The notes beneath the pieces were generated by a model, which was given only the letters and a program-made list of their open reading frames with translations, made no database searches and was not told where the DNA came from. A DNA stretch of 64,000 nt from Serripes groenlandicus (Eukaryota; Mollusca; Bivalvia; Cardiida; Cardiidae), in the NCBI GenBank assembly GCA_031761405.1, contig JASEVX010000011.1, positions 20,797,996 to 20,861,995 on the forward strand. The letters are read 5' to 3'. Positions within the stretch are counted from its first letter, which is position 1; each line of letters opens with the position of its first letter. Below, in pieces: positions 20,845-30,931 of this stretch. The position numbers and the translations under genes are program-made.

Positions 20845-21035
20845 ACCTCGATGGCTCAGTCAGTTACAGTGATGGCTATCAATCCAGGGGTTGTGAGTTT
20901 GAATCAAGGCTTGGTCTTAAATTATATCTTATGATTGACAAAAAACATTCATCTTCCACCAATGTGCTATAGAGTTTATGTGGGAAGGTTAACTGGAAAG
21001 AATACTGTATGGAGTGCATGTGATAAAGCCAGGAA
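20845..21035 (+). mobile_element. SINE-2 copy, degenerate
   Basis: GATGGCTCAGTCAGTTACAGTG keeps the A-box area and GGTTGTGAGTTTGAATC the B-box area, then CTTCCACCAATGTGCTA. Many substitutions relative to 36182 and 45848. Confidence 0.6.
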
Positions 21036-21503
21036 CCATAATGTTAAGTGAACTGCCTGTAACAATATAATCTTGGATGACTTTATAAATAACATATCGT
21101 GTAAATGTTCATTGTGAATTGTGAAATATCGGAGTCTAGGGTGTACATTATGGAATAATGGGTGTTTTTGATGCATCATGTACCTATATTCTTTAATTTT
21201 GTGAAGGCATGAAGCCTGAATTGTCTGGTATTGGCTCCAATAGAGATATCAGCATGTTGCTGTTAGGTGAGACAGCTTCTCCTTGTAGGGGAACATTGTT
21301 CATATCTTTGGTGATACCGGGATTTTTATTCACTGGTGAAAGATAATCATCTATATTTTCATGACCGAGAAGCATTCATGAACAAAAATGTAAATTGTAA
21401 TTAAGCATCCTTTAGTCATAGATGACGTATAGATGGCCATAAGCAGGTCCAAAACATGTCTATAAATTATTTACTCAATATTACAATATTGAGTCACCTG
21501 CAT

Positions 21504-21717
21504 TTAACCCTTTCCCACATACAACATATTTGCAGCAGACTACTTTGAAAAGAGATTTGCAAAAATATGAAAAGTCTATATATATATATATATATTATAG
21601 AATAATTATTGAATTGAGTTAAAGACATTGTGACAAATAGAGAAATTTCCCACAATATTTCAATAAATCGTCTGCTGCAGACGCATCGAAATGTGTCTGT
21701 ATGAGGGGAAATGTTAA
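21504..21717 (+). mobile_element. TTAA-1 MITE, CCCACATACAACA subfamily
   Basis: TTAA at both edges. The hairpin is deleted and a TA microsatellite (21579-21597) has grown inside the element. Confidence 0.85.
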
Positions 21718-21989
21718 AACATCGCCATGAAATTGTTGAAGTATAATTTTGATGCAGAATTTAAAACATTGTGTCATAAGACGAGACTGCTCCTTTTAAG
21801 CAATTTCTTCTTTTCCATCAATGCTCTCGAAAATGATGTTGTTAGGAGGTTTGAAAAGGGTTCTATAAAACGTAATACTGCCAGATTTCTTAGTTATACT
21901 ATGAATAGCATTTATGTCAACTTGTTTTATTAATAAAGTAAAAAGAAAATGCGAATCATTATTTTTTTATTTTTTTTTATCTCGTCTGA

Positions 21990-22130
21990 ACACATGTTCC
22001 TAGGAACAATACGCATGTCTTAACCAAGTCACATAATTCTGGATTTAATCATTATTCAGTTATGTACTTTTTCGACTTAGAAAAAGCAGACAAGTTGGCG
22101 TTCGCTCCTCGGCGCTCTTATTGCGCGGGT
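21990..22130. mobile_element. DNA-element end fragment (CGGCGCTC type)
   Basis: CACATGTTCCTAGGAACAAT, CCAAGTCACATAATTCTGG, CTTTTTCGACTTAG, ending CCTCGGCGCTCTTATTG. Same family end as 4490-4625 and 30650-30800. Confidence 0.55.
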
Positions 22131-22267
22131 GCATATATTGGTTGTGAAACGACTCACTGGTGCAATGTGCTTGCGCATGCCAACGCGAGACTAAGGTGTT
22201 GCTTTTCTTGCAGGAGCAGCGTTAAACATTTGTGTTAAGCTCAACGTTTAAGTTTTGTTTTGTTTTT

Positions 22268-23166
22268 AGCTCACCTGAGCTTTGCTCAAGGTCAGTTATT
22301 GTGATCGCATATTGTCCGGCGTGCGTCAACTTCTTCTCCTCAGTAACCAGTGGGTCAATTGGGATGAAAGTTCACATAAAGCATCCTCTCAATGACCTCA
22401 CCAGATTTCCTTCAAATTTTTGGGATCCATGCAGAATTCTGGTTTCCATGGCAACGAAATGAAAAAAACTTCAAAATTCTTCTTCTCTCAAACTGGTTGG
22501 CAGATTTTCAAATAATTTTGTAGAAATGTTCCTTGGATGACCCTTTATCAGATTCCTTCAAGCCATGTTGATTGGTCGAAAAACATGGCCGCCAGGGGGG
22601 CGGGGCTAATTTGCCTTATATGGCTAAAGTGAAAACTTAAAAAATCTTCTCCTCCGAAAGTGTCAGGCCGATTTTCTAATAATTTTGTAGAAATGTTCCT
22701 TGGATAACCCTCTATCAGATTCCTACAAGCCATCTTGATTGGTCAGAAACATGGCCACCAGGGGGGCGGGGCTATTTTGCCTTATATGGCTAAAGTGAAA
22801 ACTTAAAAAATCTTTACCTCCTAAAGTATCGGGCCGATTTTCAAATAATTTTGTAGAAATGTTCCTTAAGTGACCCACTATCAGATTCCTTCAAGCCATG
22901 TTGATTGGTCGAAAAACATGGCCGCCAGTAGGCAGGGCTATTTTGCCTTATATGGCTATAGTGAAAACTTAAAAAATCTTCTCCCAAACTGGTTGGCAGA
23001 TTTTCAAATAATTTTGTAAAAATGCTCCTAGGATGACCCTCTATCAGATTCCTTCAAGCCAAGTTGATTGGTCGGAAACTATGGCCGCCAGGGGGCGGGG
23101 CTTATATAGCTAAAGTGAAGAAAAAAATCAGGTGAGCGATCCAGGGCCATCATGGCCCTCTTGTTT
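22268..23166 (+). mobile_element. GCTC-family element, 0.9 kb, tandem core
   Basis: Left end TTAGCTCACCTGAGCTTTGC with AGTTATTGTGATCGC; right end GGTGAGCGATCCAGGGCC and CATCATGGCCCTCTTGTTT. Four core units carry ACATGGCCGCCAG, a GGGGCGGGGCTA-like block and TTTTGTAGAAATGTTCCTTGG. The short open frames are repeat readings. Confidence 0.88.
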
Positions 23167-23600
23167 GCTAGGGCTTTCAAATTTTGATTCCTCTAATTTC
23201 CAGGATCGTTCCTTGACCCTTATTTATAAATGGGCACAATTAATTTTACCATCCATGAATCTGGAAAATTGCCTGTCGTATCAAATATTTATTGAACATA
23301 ATATATAGGACAACTAATATCATTTAGTGTAGTATTATAAATATCAGCTGGTATTCCACCTGTTCCCTGTGATTTACCGGATTTAAGTTTCGACATCCCT
23401 CTCTGTACCTCGGACAAAGTAATTTTATTGGTAAAATATGATGGATTATACTTTGCATGAATTGCTAGGTGTTTATTGTTATTTAAAAAAAGAAAGGATT
23501 CAAAATACGACAGCCATTCCCTACTTGATAACGTGGTAGGAGTAAAAATGTATCTAAAGACGTTTGAACCGATCGTATGATGAAATTCACTTAATCACGA
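23167..23600. other. No feature recognised
   Basis: AT-rich sequence between a GCTC element and a MITE; no splice-bounded open frame, repeat or RNA seen. Confidence 0.3.
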
Positions 23601-23607
23601 TCCCTGT

Positions 23608-23819
23608 TTAACCCTTTCCCTCATACGACAATTCTGCAGCAGACGACTTTTAACGTATTTCGTCAAAACATAGAAAATCTCCATAATTGAATGGATAACC
23701 TATGACAAAAAGTGGAAAACGTTGTGGCAAAAGGAGAAATTGCACGTTTTGTGCAATTTCTTCTTTTGTCACTATGTTTTAAAAAAGACGTCTGCTGCAG
23801 AGGCGTCAGAAAGGGTTAA
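23608..23819 (+). mobile_element. TTAA-1 MITE with terminal deletion
   Basis: TTAA at both edges, but the right end runs GAGGCGTCAGAAAGGGTTAA: about 16 bases (GCGTCTATATGAGGGA) are missing between two AAAG words, as expected from a slip at microhomology. Confidence 0.9.
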
Positions 23820-23965
23820 GCAAACCAGTACTAGGCAAGGCAAATGTGCTTTGCCCAAGGGGCAAACCCAGGACGCCAAGTTCCAAATCTCCGACGCTAA
23901 CCAATCGGCCACGGCGGATTCCCTTACACGGACATCCCGCGTGGCAGACGAACACGTAAATAGCA
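23820..23965 (-). mobile_element. SINE-1 copy, truncated
   Basis: Minus-strand body CAAACCAGTACTAGGC then a degenerate head with CCGACGCTAACCA (the inverted A-box area). It begins directly at the TTAA edge of the preceding MITE. Confidence 0.65.
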
Positions 23966-24109
23966 ATAGACGGATTCCACTTTCTTATATCGTCAAGTTT
24001 ATATATATATACAGTTCAGTGACAACAAAATGTGAATTGGATTTTTTTAAAGTTTATTCTTGCATATATGTCTTTATATAAAACAAAATATATATTTTAT
24101 AACAAATGA

Positions 24110-24800
24110 AACCCCGATACTATAATTTAGAGTCGTCTGATTCGAAAAGATCTTGGGACGAAAGTGTACAATTTTGATAATGGCAGTATCTGTAAAAGTG
24201 GCTATGGGTAATACCACATTTTTTCGGCGATAGCTGTTTAACCTCAGTTTTGACCTAGATGTTAAAGAAATTATCTAGATTGTAAACCAATCAAATGTGA
24301 AGAAATATTAATCGTTGGCACAGGTACCAGTATAGTAGCCTAAGAGGTAAAACAATCACACTTAACTATTACATAGAAGATTCAATTACACAAAACAATC
24401 ACGTTTTACTATTACAACAATTAGGTATATTTCCTTTTGTACACATTTGTTTTTAAAAATCGCCAACACTGAACAACTTCCCTGCGATATCTCCACGGAA
24501 TTTTCATTTTCATAAAACGTATCGTAATATTAAACAATCTACGAGATTCCTTTCAATTTGGTTGGTTTATTTGCGAGATATAGGAACAACTGTTAAGATA
24601 CATCTCTGAGGTGACACGAGTACGAATAAAATAGGCGATGATATGTTGAGTTTCTGGGCCTTCAAAATCGATACAATCAAAGGTCAATGATAAATAATGA
24701 ACTTCACATGAAATAAAACCGAAACGTTAATTGCATGAAAACGCATCTCGCTGTAATCGGCTGCCTGGTTATTCTCTTTGCATGAGATTCGATATTTTTA
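24110..24800. other. No feature recognised
   Basis: AT-rich, no long open frame and no repeat family recognised. Possibly 3' intergenic sequence. Confidence 0.3.
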
Positions 24801-24801
24801 G

Positions 24802-25975
24802 CTCGACTTTTGAAAAAACGAGAGCTATTGTCATGACCCTGGCGTCGTCGTCGGCGGCGGCGTGGTCGTCCGGTTAAGGTTTTTTAGATCACCTAGAGCC
24901 AAAGGCTCAAGGTGAGCTATTCTGATCACTCTGTGTCCGTCGTCCGGCGTTAACTTTTAGCTTTAAACATCATCTCCTCCTGAACCGCAAGAACAATTTC
25001 CACCAAACATCACAGGAATGTTCCTTTGGTGGTCCTCTTTCAAAATTGTTCAAAGATTTAAATTCCATTGAGAACTTTGGTTGCTGCGGCATCAGAAAGG
25101 GGACAAAATGTCCAAACTTTAAAAATCTTCTCCTCCGAATCTGCCTGTCAGATTCAAATATAATTTGGTAGAAATGTTCCTTGGGTGACCCTCTATAAAA
25201 ATTGTTCAAGCCATACTGATTGGTCGAAAAACATGGCAGTCAGGCGGCATCAAAAAAGGGGCAAAATGACAATACTTTAATAAAGTATCCTTATAAAAGT
25301 GCTTGTCTGATTTAAAGATAGTTTTGTAGAAATGTTCTTTCATTGATCATCTACATACTTTGTCAAGCCATATTGATTTGTTGAAAGGCATAGCAACCAA
25401 GCAGCATCAGAAAAGGAGTAATTAAACTTTTTGCTTCAAATGACATATGGTTATTAGATTTATGGTATAAGGGAGGTAACACTTGACAGAGTATTATGCA
25501 AGGGCAATCTCCTTCGCAGAGTTGTCGTTCCTTACACTCACCATACATGTATCAGAACATGAGTAAAACGACCAAACTTTAAAATCCTTTTCCTCCATAA
25601 TCTGCTTGTCAGACTCCAAGATAATTCAGTAGAAAGAATCCTTAAATGCCCCTCTAAAAAAACTGTTCAAGCCATATTGGTTTATATTAAAAACAGATCA
25701 AGAAAGGTGCAAAATGACAAAAACTATAATGAAGTTCTTGTTAGATTTCAAGATATAAATGACCTTTACTTATAAGCTGTTTCTTGAGAAGTGTTCATTC
25801 CTTGAAGTTCTAATTGCACTCCTTGATCTTTTTCCCAGATATTTCTACTAATTTACTATCAATCAGGTGATCGATTTAGGGTCATCTTGGCCCTCTTGTT
25901 GTTCAGCTCAGCTTTTTTTCTGTTTTATATCAGTCGAGCGTCTGTGCCGTACGCGGTGCTCTTGTTGTTATTGCA
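24802..25975. mobile_element. DNA element split by a GCTC-type insertion
   Basis: Outer left part AGCTCGACTTTTGAAAAAAC with GAGAGCTATTGTCATGACC and a GTCG/GCGG-rich stretch; outer right part GTCGAGCGTCTGTGCC..GCGGTGCTCTTGTT near 25935-25972. The inner element at 24889-25905 separates them. Confidence 0.6.
24889..25905 (+). mobile_element. GATCACC-ended element, recent copy (partner at 54671)
   Basis: Left end AGATCACCTAGAGCCAAAGG; right end CATCTTGGCCCTCTTGTT. An inverted copy lies at 54671-55781. The stretch 24970-25209 reads the same 79-residue frame as 55454-55693, base-identical as far as the translation shows. Not a gene: the frame crosses the repeat's non-coding core. Confidence 0.88.
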
Positions 25976-25979
25976 GTTT

Positions 25980-26715
25980 TCAGTTTGTTTATATTAGATT
26001 GTGTCACCCCCTTATTCATTGACTGATAGCGACACACTTCCAGGGAAAATGGTTCCCGGCTTCGTTTTGGTAACCAAATGACACCTCATTGATGTTTAGT
26101 GCCGTACAAAAGGAAATGTACCTTGTTCAGGTAATAGTAAAATGTGAAAAATCAAAATTAAGCAAAAACAAATTGCAATTAATAATGTTCTTGCTTTTAC
26201 ATCTTAGGCTACGATACTAGTACATGTGATCGTTGGAAATGATAAATTGCTTATCAAAAGTCTGAATCCGAGAAGGGTTACGCATTTTTATATCACATTG
26301 GAAGAAACCATTTAAAACGTATAGTAACTAGAACATAGCACAGAAATAGACCAATTCTCAATAAAGGACACCGTTTTGTTGCCTTTCGGAATCGGGTTAA
26401 ACGACGCGAAACTTTTAATTGGCAATGTTATCCTTAGTTCAATGTATTGGCCATTACAGCTGTAAGAATTTTCTATTTGTTAGAATCTGAGGCATAGAGC
26501 GGGCGTTTCATTCGATTGAACTTGAAAACTCTTCAAATATGATGACAACAGATAGTTCGCAGAACTTCCTTGTGTGTCATGTTGATAGGCACATGGTATA
26601 ATTCTTAATGATATGTGTATGTGACAAACATGAAACCAACAAATAAGTTGAATTTGACAACCACACTTCGTTTAAAAATTTAATTTTATCTGATTATATC
26701 ATATTTTTGAACACG
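25980..26715. other. No feature recognised
   Basis: Intergenic, AT-rich, downstream of the HES gene (minus strand). No repeat family recognised. Confidence 0.3.
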
Positions 26716-26720
26716 CAGTT

Positions 26721-26966
26721 CGAGGGCTTGGCGTGAAACGGTTGTAACTAAAAACCTATTTTGAAAACCCTGGTTTAGGGGCAATTTTGACCCCTTTGTA
26801 AACAATGCAAATTTAGGTGCCATTGCTCAGAATGAGCAATGGCACCTAAATTTCCATTGTTTACCAAGAAAAATGATTTAACGCTTATAAAGACTTCATG
26901 GCGAGGTGATTAAACTTGGTAAAAAAATACCGATTTTAGTTACAACCGTTTCACACCAAGCCCTCG
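26721..26966. mobile_element. CGAGGG-type palindromic MITE with 4-bp TSD
   Basis: Termini CGAGGGCTTGGCGTGAAACG and its inverse (one mismatch: CACACC for CGCC) pair over about 28 bp. Inside, GGTGCCATTGCTC/GAGCAATGGCACC forms a second hairpin. AGTT flanks both sides. Relative at 46256-46505. Confidence 0.85.
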
Positions 26967-27009
26967 AGTTGTTTTAAAGATATTTCTTTTGATTTTTCTC
27001 TTCCCAACA

Positions 27010-27015
27010 TTTAAT
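27010..27015 (-). promoter_or_regulatory. Possible poly(A) signal of the HES gene
   Basis: TTTAAT on the plus strand reads ATTAAA on the minus strand, about 145 bp after the HES stop. ATTAAA is a common variant signal; no cleavage data are available, so this is only positional. Confidence 0.3.
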
Positions 27016-27157
27016 AAATAAGCCTATCAAAATGAGTACCATGGGAGGTAAATATTGTAGTTCTGGGTAATGTATAGACTGAGGGACGTAGATAAGATCG
27101 AATCCACGTCCCTGATACAATCAATGCAACAACGAAACTGAAAGAGAAATCACGTGA

Positions 27158-27981
27158 TTACCAGGGTCTCCAGTGGTCACCGTCAGCGGAACCAGCCATA
27201 TCATTCCGACTCGCGTTATTTATCACAGGTAAAGCAGGGCTACAGTCAGATTTATTTTGTGAATTTTGTCTTTCTTTTGCTGATGCATCGTTTTGCTGCT
27301 GCAATGTTTGTACATTTCTAGCAGATAACTCTGCCTCTGTAAATAGTTCGTTGGATTCTGTTTTAAAATTTGTTTGTGGAACGGACGAGATCATAGGTTG
27401 AGTTGTTTCTGTTTGTGTGAGTCCGGTCTCAGTCAACCGGGTTTTTGATATGTGATGTAATTGTGACGTCACTCCCTGCGTCATAAATTGCTGATTGGTC
27501 AATGTAGGTGGTACTTGTACAAGTAACATAATCTGACCTCCACAAATTAACCCCATTGGAATCTGTTGATTTGATATCTTATGGCGATCGATCGATTTAT
27601 TCTGTTCGTGAATTTCAGACATCGTTGACAGATTCAGAGGTTGATTGTGGTCAGAACTCTGTAACTCAATCCCGGATTCTTCTTTCACCGATAAATCCAT
27701 CACTTCCGGTTCCGGTACGTCATCCGACCTCATTTTCAATTTCCGCTTTTTAATTGGAATGATTGGAATTTTGTCGATGTTTCTATTGTTGATATCTTTA
27801 GCTGCATAAGTAGAGTTTTTATTCAGCTTTTGTGAAATATGCGAAACAACATCTTGTTTGATAGTTTCATTAACTGTATGTGTCTGTTCGAGAAAGCGCG
27901 AGATTTCCTCGATGCACTTCGAATATCCGGCTGTGTATTCATCAATGGATACCGTTGTGGAGATTTCGGTAGGATCCTTTG
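27158..27981 (-). CDS. HES gene, terminal exon (Orange domain to WRPW)
   Basis: Acceptor TATTTACCCTTTTCAG, exon from 27981 downward, stop TAA at 27158-27160. 273 residues after the split codon. The Orange domain sits around EYTAGYSKCIEEISRFLEQ. A basic patch PIKKRKLKMR follows, then VMDLSVK (27683-27703) and PLNLS (27626-27640), both close to the CtBP-binding pattern P-x-D-L-S. A Q/T-rich region with many S/T leads to DHWRPW at the very end, as in insect Hairy; many vertebrate HES proteins add RN. A CACGTG E-box lies 2-7 bases past the stop. Confidence 0.92.
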
Positions 27982-29586
27982 CTGAAAAGGGTAAATAAAA
28001 CAGAGGATGAAATACCTGCAACAAATCAATTTTGATTGAGTGGAGGTTAAGGCCATTTTCAACGCTATAGTAGTTACACAACGACGGCAAGATTGCCTCA
28101 GGTGTTATCCTGGCTTTTACACTCCAATAAACAGACGCGTACCGGGTTCAATCCCCAGTCGCGGCACGACGGTCATGGTGGAGTGCCGGTGTGCAAGGCA
28201 CATGTTCTAGCCTAGTACTGGTTTGTTTACCCAGGGATCATGAATAAGTGAACTGTCGCCGTGATATAACTGCAATCATGTGGAAAACGGCGTAAAACAC
28301 CAATAAAATAAATAAATAAACTACTTAACAGACGAATGCAGTAAAAGGAGAAGTTACTCATGATAAGCAATTTGTCCACTTGCCTTTATAGTTTAAACTT
28401 TAGCCAATTAATACCTATAAAGGTATCAAATATTTTTCCTATATGCTTTCAATGCCGACTGCTGCAGATTTGTTGCATACGGAAAAGGGTTTGAATACTT
28501 ATTGGGTTACATCTTTGTTTCTCTGAAATCAAACAATTGAGACAACTACAAAGAATACAATGCTTTGTGCATACTGCGTGATGGTTGCGCAAATTGCGTG
28601 TGTCTTTTTTTTGTGAACTAGAGCACTTGACTTTGATTTCATTTGATCTGAACACTTCTAGAGTAACTAGACTGCTGTTAGCCTTTTCCAGCTTTCAGAC
28701 GCATGTTTACGCGCCTGAAGCAGATCTCTCCTCTCATGAAAACAATGTGACAAAAGGAGAAATTGCTCACAAATATCATTTTCTCCATTTGCCACAATGA
28801 TATCAACTCTTTCAATAATTATGATTTCATTTATAGAGATCTTCCATCTTTTTGTCTTGATGTTTTCAAAGTCGTCTGCAGCGGAAATTGTTAAATTGTT
28901 AAATGTGGGAAACGGTTAAAAAGGCTTAACCCTTTCCCTCATACGACAATTTTGCAGCAGACGACTTTGAACATATTTTGTCAAAACAAAGGAAATCCCC
29001 ATAATTGGATGGATAACCTATGACAAAAAGTGGAAAACATTGTGGCAAAAGGAGAAATTGCACGTTTTGTGCAATTTCTGCTTTTGTCACTATGTTTTCT
29101 AAAAGCCGTCTGCTGCAGAGGCGTCAGAAAGCGTCTATATGAGGGGAAAGGGTTAATAGCCTTGCTGTAGCCACTTGAACTTCCGAAATTTCATTTGTAG
29201 GGATATTCTACCTTTTTGCTCTGATGTTATCAAAGTCGTCTGCTGCAGAAGTGTTAAATGTGGGAAACGGTTAAAAAAGCTTTATAGCCTTGCTGTAGCC
29301 ACTTGAACTTCCGAAATTTCATTTGTAGAGATATTCTACCTTTCTGCTGCATAATTGTTAAATGTGGGGTACTGTTTAAAAGGCTTAGCCTTTGCTGTAA
29401 CGGTTTGAACCTCCGACATTTGAGTGAGTATTAACTGAGGAAGAGTGACGTTCATATTCTGTAAAAAATCATACCGCGATAATCCGGTGTCGTTGTTGTA
29501 GTTGTTGTTGTCGATAACCTGCCCTTGATAAACTCCACTGTCATTTCTAGAATGTCGGCCTTCTCAAGCTTGGAAGATCTTGGCAA
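27158..29586 (-). CDS. HES/Hairy-type bHLH-Orange repressor, last two exons
   Basis: Join complement(27158-27981, 29475-29586); phase 1 at the junction (G/CA, alanine). Together they give the end of the loop and helix 2 (SSKLEKADILEMTVEFIK), a Thr-rich linker, the Orange domain, a basic patch, CtBP-like motifs and a terminal WRPW. These proteins bind E/N-box DNA as dimers and recruit Groucho/TLE through WRPW; they are usual Notch targets. The exons for the N-terminus, basic region and helix 1 were not found in the window and may lie farther right, in the 200-N gap or beyond. Orthology inside the family (HES1/HES4/hairy) cannot be settled from this part. Pseudogene status is unlikely because the frame is clean. 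Confidence 0.88.
28138..28326 (+). mobile_element. SINE-1 copy with 8-bp TSD in HES intron
   Basis: 5'-truncated at the B-box area (GGGTTCAATCCCC), family body, then (AATA)n tail. AACAGACG flanks both sides (28130-28137 and 28327-28334). It lies opposite to HES transcription. Confidence 0.9.
28340..28495 (-). mobile_element. TTAA-1 MITE remnant
   Basis: AAAAGGAGAAGTTACTCATG at one side and CGACTGCTGCAGATTTGTTG..CGGAAAAGGGTT at the other; central part decayed. Confidence 0.5.
28678..28919 (-). mobile_element. TTAA-1 MITE, older copy
   Basis: CTTTTCCAGCTTTCAGACGC at the left, AATGTGGGAAACGGTTAA at the right. Its right half is the first unit of a three-unit tandem repeat (see 29158-29395). Confidence 0.75.
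28926..29156 (+). mobile_element. TTAA-1 MITE, inserted between tandem units
   Basis: Full length, TTAA both sides, hairpin GAAATTGCACGTTTTGTGCA. It stands between AAAAAGGC and TAGCCTTGCTG; the same junction without the element is seen at 29272-29292 (AAAAAAGCTTTATAGCC), so the empty-site sequence is available within the window. Confidence 0.95.
29157..29395. repeat. Tandem repeat of a MITE right half, two further units
   Basis: TAGCCTTGCTGTAGCCACTT begins at 29157 and again, after TTTA, at 29284. Each unit contains TCATTTGTAG(G/A)GATATTC and ends AATGTGGG. With 28817-28925 these make three units of about 125 bp. Confidence 0.85.
29475..29586 (-). CDS. HES gene, penultimate exon (loop end, helix 2, Thr-rich linker)
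   Basis: Acceptor GTTATATCAATTTCAG; donor CGCG/GTATGA at 29474-29473. 112 bp: 37 codons plus one base, matching the terminal exon's need for two. It encodes LPRSSKLEKADILEMTVEFI, then KGRL, eight threonines and PDYR. SKLEKADILEMTV is the family's helix-2 signature. The poly-Thr linker is unusual: other HES proteins have LQRAQM-like residues here. Another GT (CAG/GTTATC at 29518) gives the wrong phase. Confidence 0.88.
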
Positions 29587-30262
29587 CTGAAATTGATATA
29601 ACATATTTTTTATTTATTTGTTTGATGGTGTTTCAGGCCGTTATAAATATGACTGGTTTGTTTGTTTGTGTGTTTAAATGGTGCTTTACTAGAATGTCGG
29701 CTTTCTCAAGCTTGGAAGATCTTGGCAACTGAAATTGATATAACATATTTTTTATTTATTTGTTTGATGCTGTTTTAAGCCGTTATAAATAGTAGTGGTT
29801 TGTTTGTTTGTTTGTATGTTTAAATGGTGCTTTACTAGAATGTCGGCCTTCTCAAGCTTGGAAGATCTTGGCAACTGAAATTGATATAACATTTTTTATT
29901 TATTTGTTTGATGCTGTTTTAGGCCGTTATAAATATGACTGGTTTGTTTGTTTGTATGTTTAAATGGTGCTTTACTAGAATGTCGGACTTCTGAAGCTTG
30001 GAAGATCTTGGCAACTTTTGATATAACATATTTTTTATTTATTTGTTTGATGGCGTTTTAGGCCGTTATAAATAGTACTGGTTTGTTTGTTTGTATGTTT
30101 AAATGGTGCTTTAGTAGAATGTTGGCCTTCTCAAGCTTGGAAGATCTTGGCAACTGAAATTGATATAACATCTTTTTTATTTATTTGTTTGGTGGTGTTT
30201 TAGGCCGTTATAAATAGTACTGGTTTGTTTGTTTGTTTGTTTGTATGTTTAAATGGTGCTTT
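29548..30262 (-). repeat. Tandem array built from the HES exon, five units of about 142 bp
   Basis: AGAATGT(C/T)GG starts units at 29549, 29691, 29837, 29977 and 30116 (spacings 142, 146, 140, 139). The first is the true exon. Each extra unit repeats its first 39 bp, which encode LPRSSKLEKADIL on the minus strand, with about 100 bp of intron before it. Units 2 and 3 keep protein sequence and acceptor; unit 4 has lost the CAG acceptor and has two substitutions; unit 5 changes D to N. Confidence 0.93.
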
Positions 30263-30285
30263 ACGCGGTTATCTAACAGTTGTTA

Positions 30286-30800
30286 GCTCATTTGCTTTTC
30301 GAAGAAAAAAATTCGGGCTATTGTGATAGCCTTGACGTTGGTGTCGCCCGTGTCATCACACAACTTTTACTTTATCTAGGAATCCACTGTGGTCGAGTGG
30401 TTAGCGTCGGGGATTTCGAAACCGGATGTCCCGGGTTCGATCCCCAGTCACTGCACTACGGTCATGGTGGAGTACACTTAGACAAGGCACATTTTCTAGC
30501 CTAGTACTGGTTTGTTTACCCAGGGATCATGAATGAGTGAACTGTCGCCGTGATATAACTGAACGAATGTTGAACGCGGCGTAAAACCCCAATAAATAAA
30601 TAAATAAATTTACTTTATCTCAAAAACCGCTCAACATTTTCAAAATTAAACTTGGTACACATGTTCTGTTCCTAGGAACACTACGAGTGTCTATACCAAG
30701 TCACATAACCTCTGGCTTTAATAATTATTCAGTTATGCCCCTTTTTCGACTTCGAATAAACAGACGAGCGTTGGTGTTCACTTCGCGGCGCTCTCGTTCA
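30286..30800 (+). mobile_element. DNA element interrupted by a SINE
   Basis: Left TTAGCTCATTTGCTTTTCGA with GGGCTATTGTGATAGCC; right CCTAGGAACACTACGAG, CTTTTTCGACTTCG and the end CGGCGCTCTCGTTC. It is the same kind of element as the outer one at 24802-25975. The SINE at 30378-30608 splits it. Confidence 0.65.
30378..30608 (+). mobile_element. SINE-1, full length, 12-bp TSD
   Basis: tRNA-like head with A-box TGGTCGAGTGGTTAGCG and B-box GGTTCGATCCC, body with GTTTACCCAGGGATCATGAA, tail (AATA)n. The target duplication TTTACTTTATCT stands at 30366-30377 and 30609-30620. This is the best reference copy of the family. Confidence 0.95.
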
Positions 30801-30931
30801 GCTATATCATTCCGTTTCATGGGTAATATTACCAGTAGTATCGGTATTGTTTAGTTCTGGAAACTATGCATCAGTCGTAATTCTATCATCGCAACCCTAA
30901 GCGTCAAGAGGTTAGCAATAACTACACTTTT

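Noticed and set aside
24970..25209. Identical 79-residue frames at 24970-25209 and 55454-55693
   Set aside because: Both lie in the non-coding core of the GATCACC-ended repeat; identity reflects recent transposition, not a gene.
29517..29522. Alternative HES donors CAG/GTTATC and a GC donor
   Set aside because: The GT gives phase 2, which does not join to the terminal exon; the GC option is unnecessary because CGCG/GTATGA at 29474 fits phase 1.
30378..30460. Possible tRNA genes (also 36182, 43055, 45848)
   Set aside because: A and B boxes are present but acceptor stems do not close and each is fused to a SINE body and tail.
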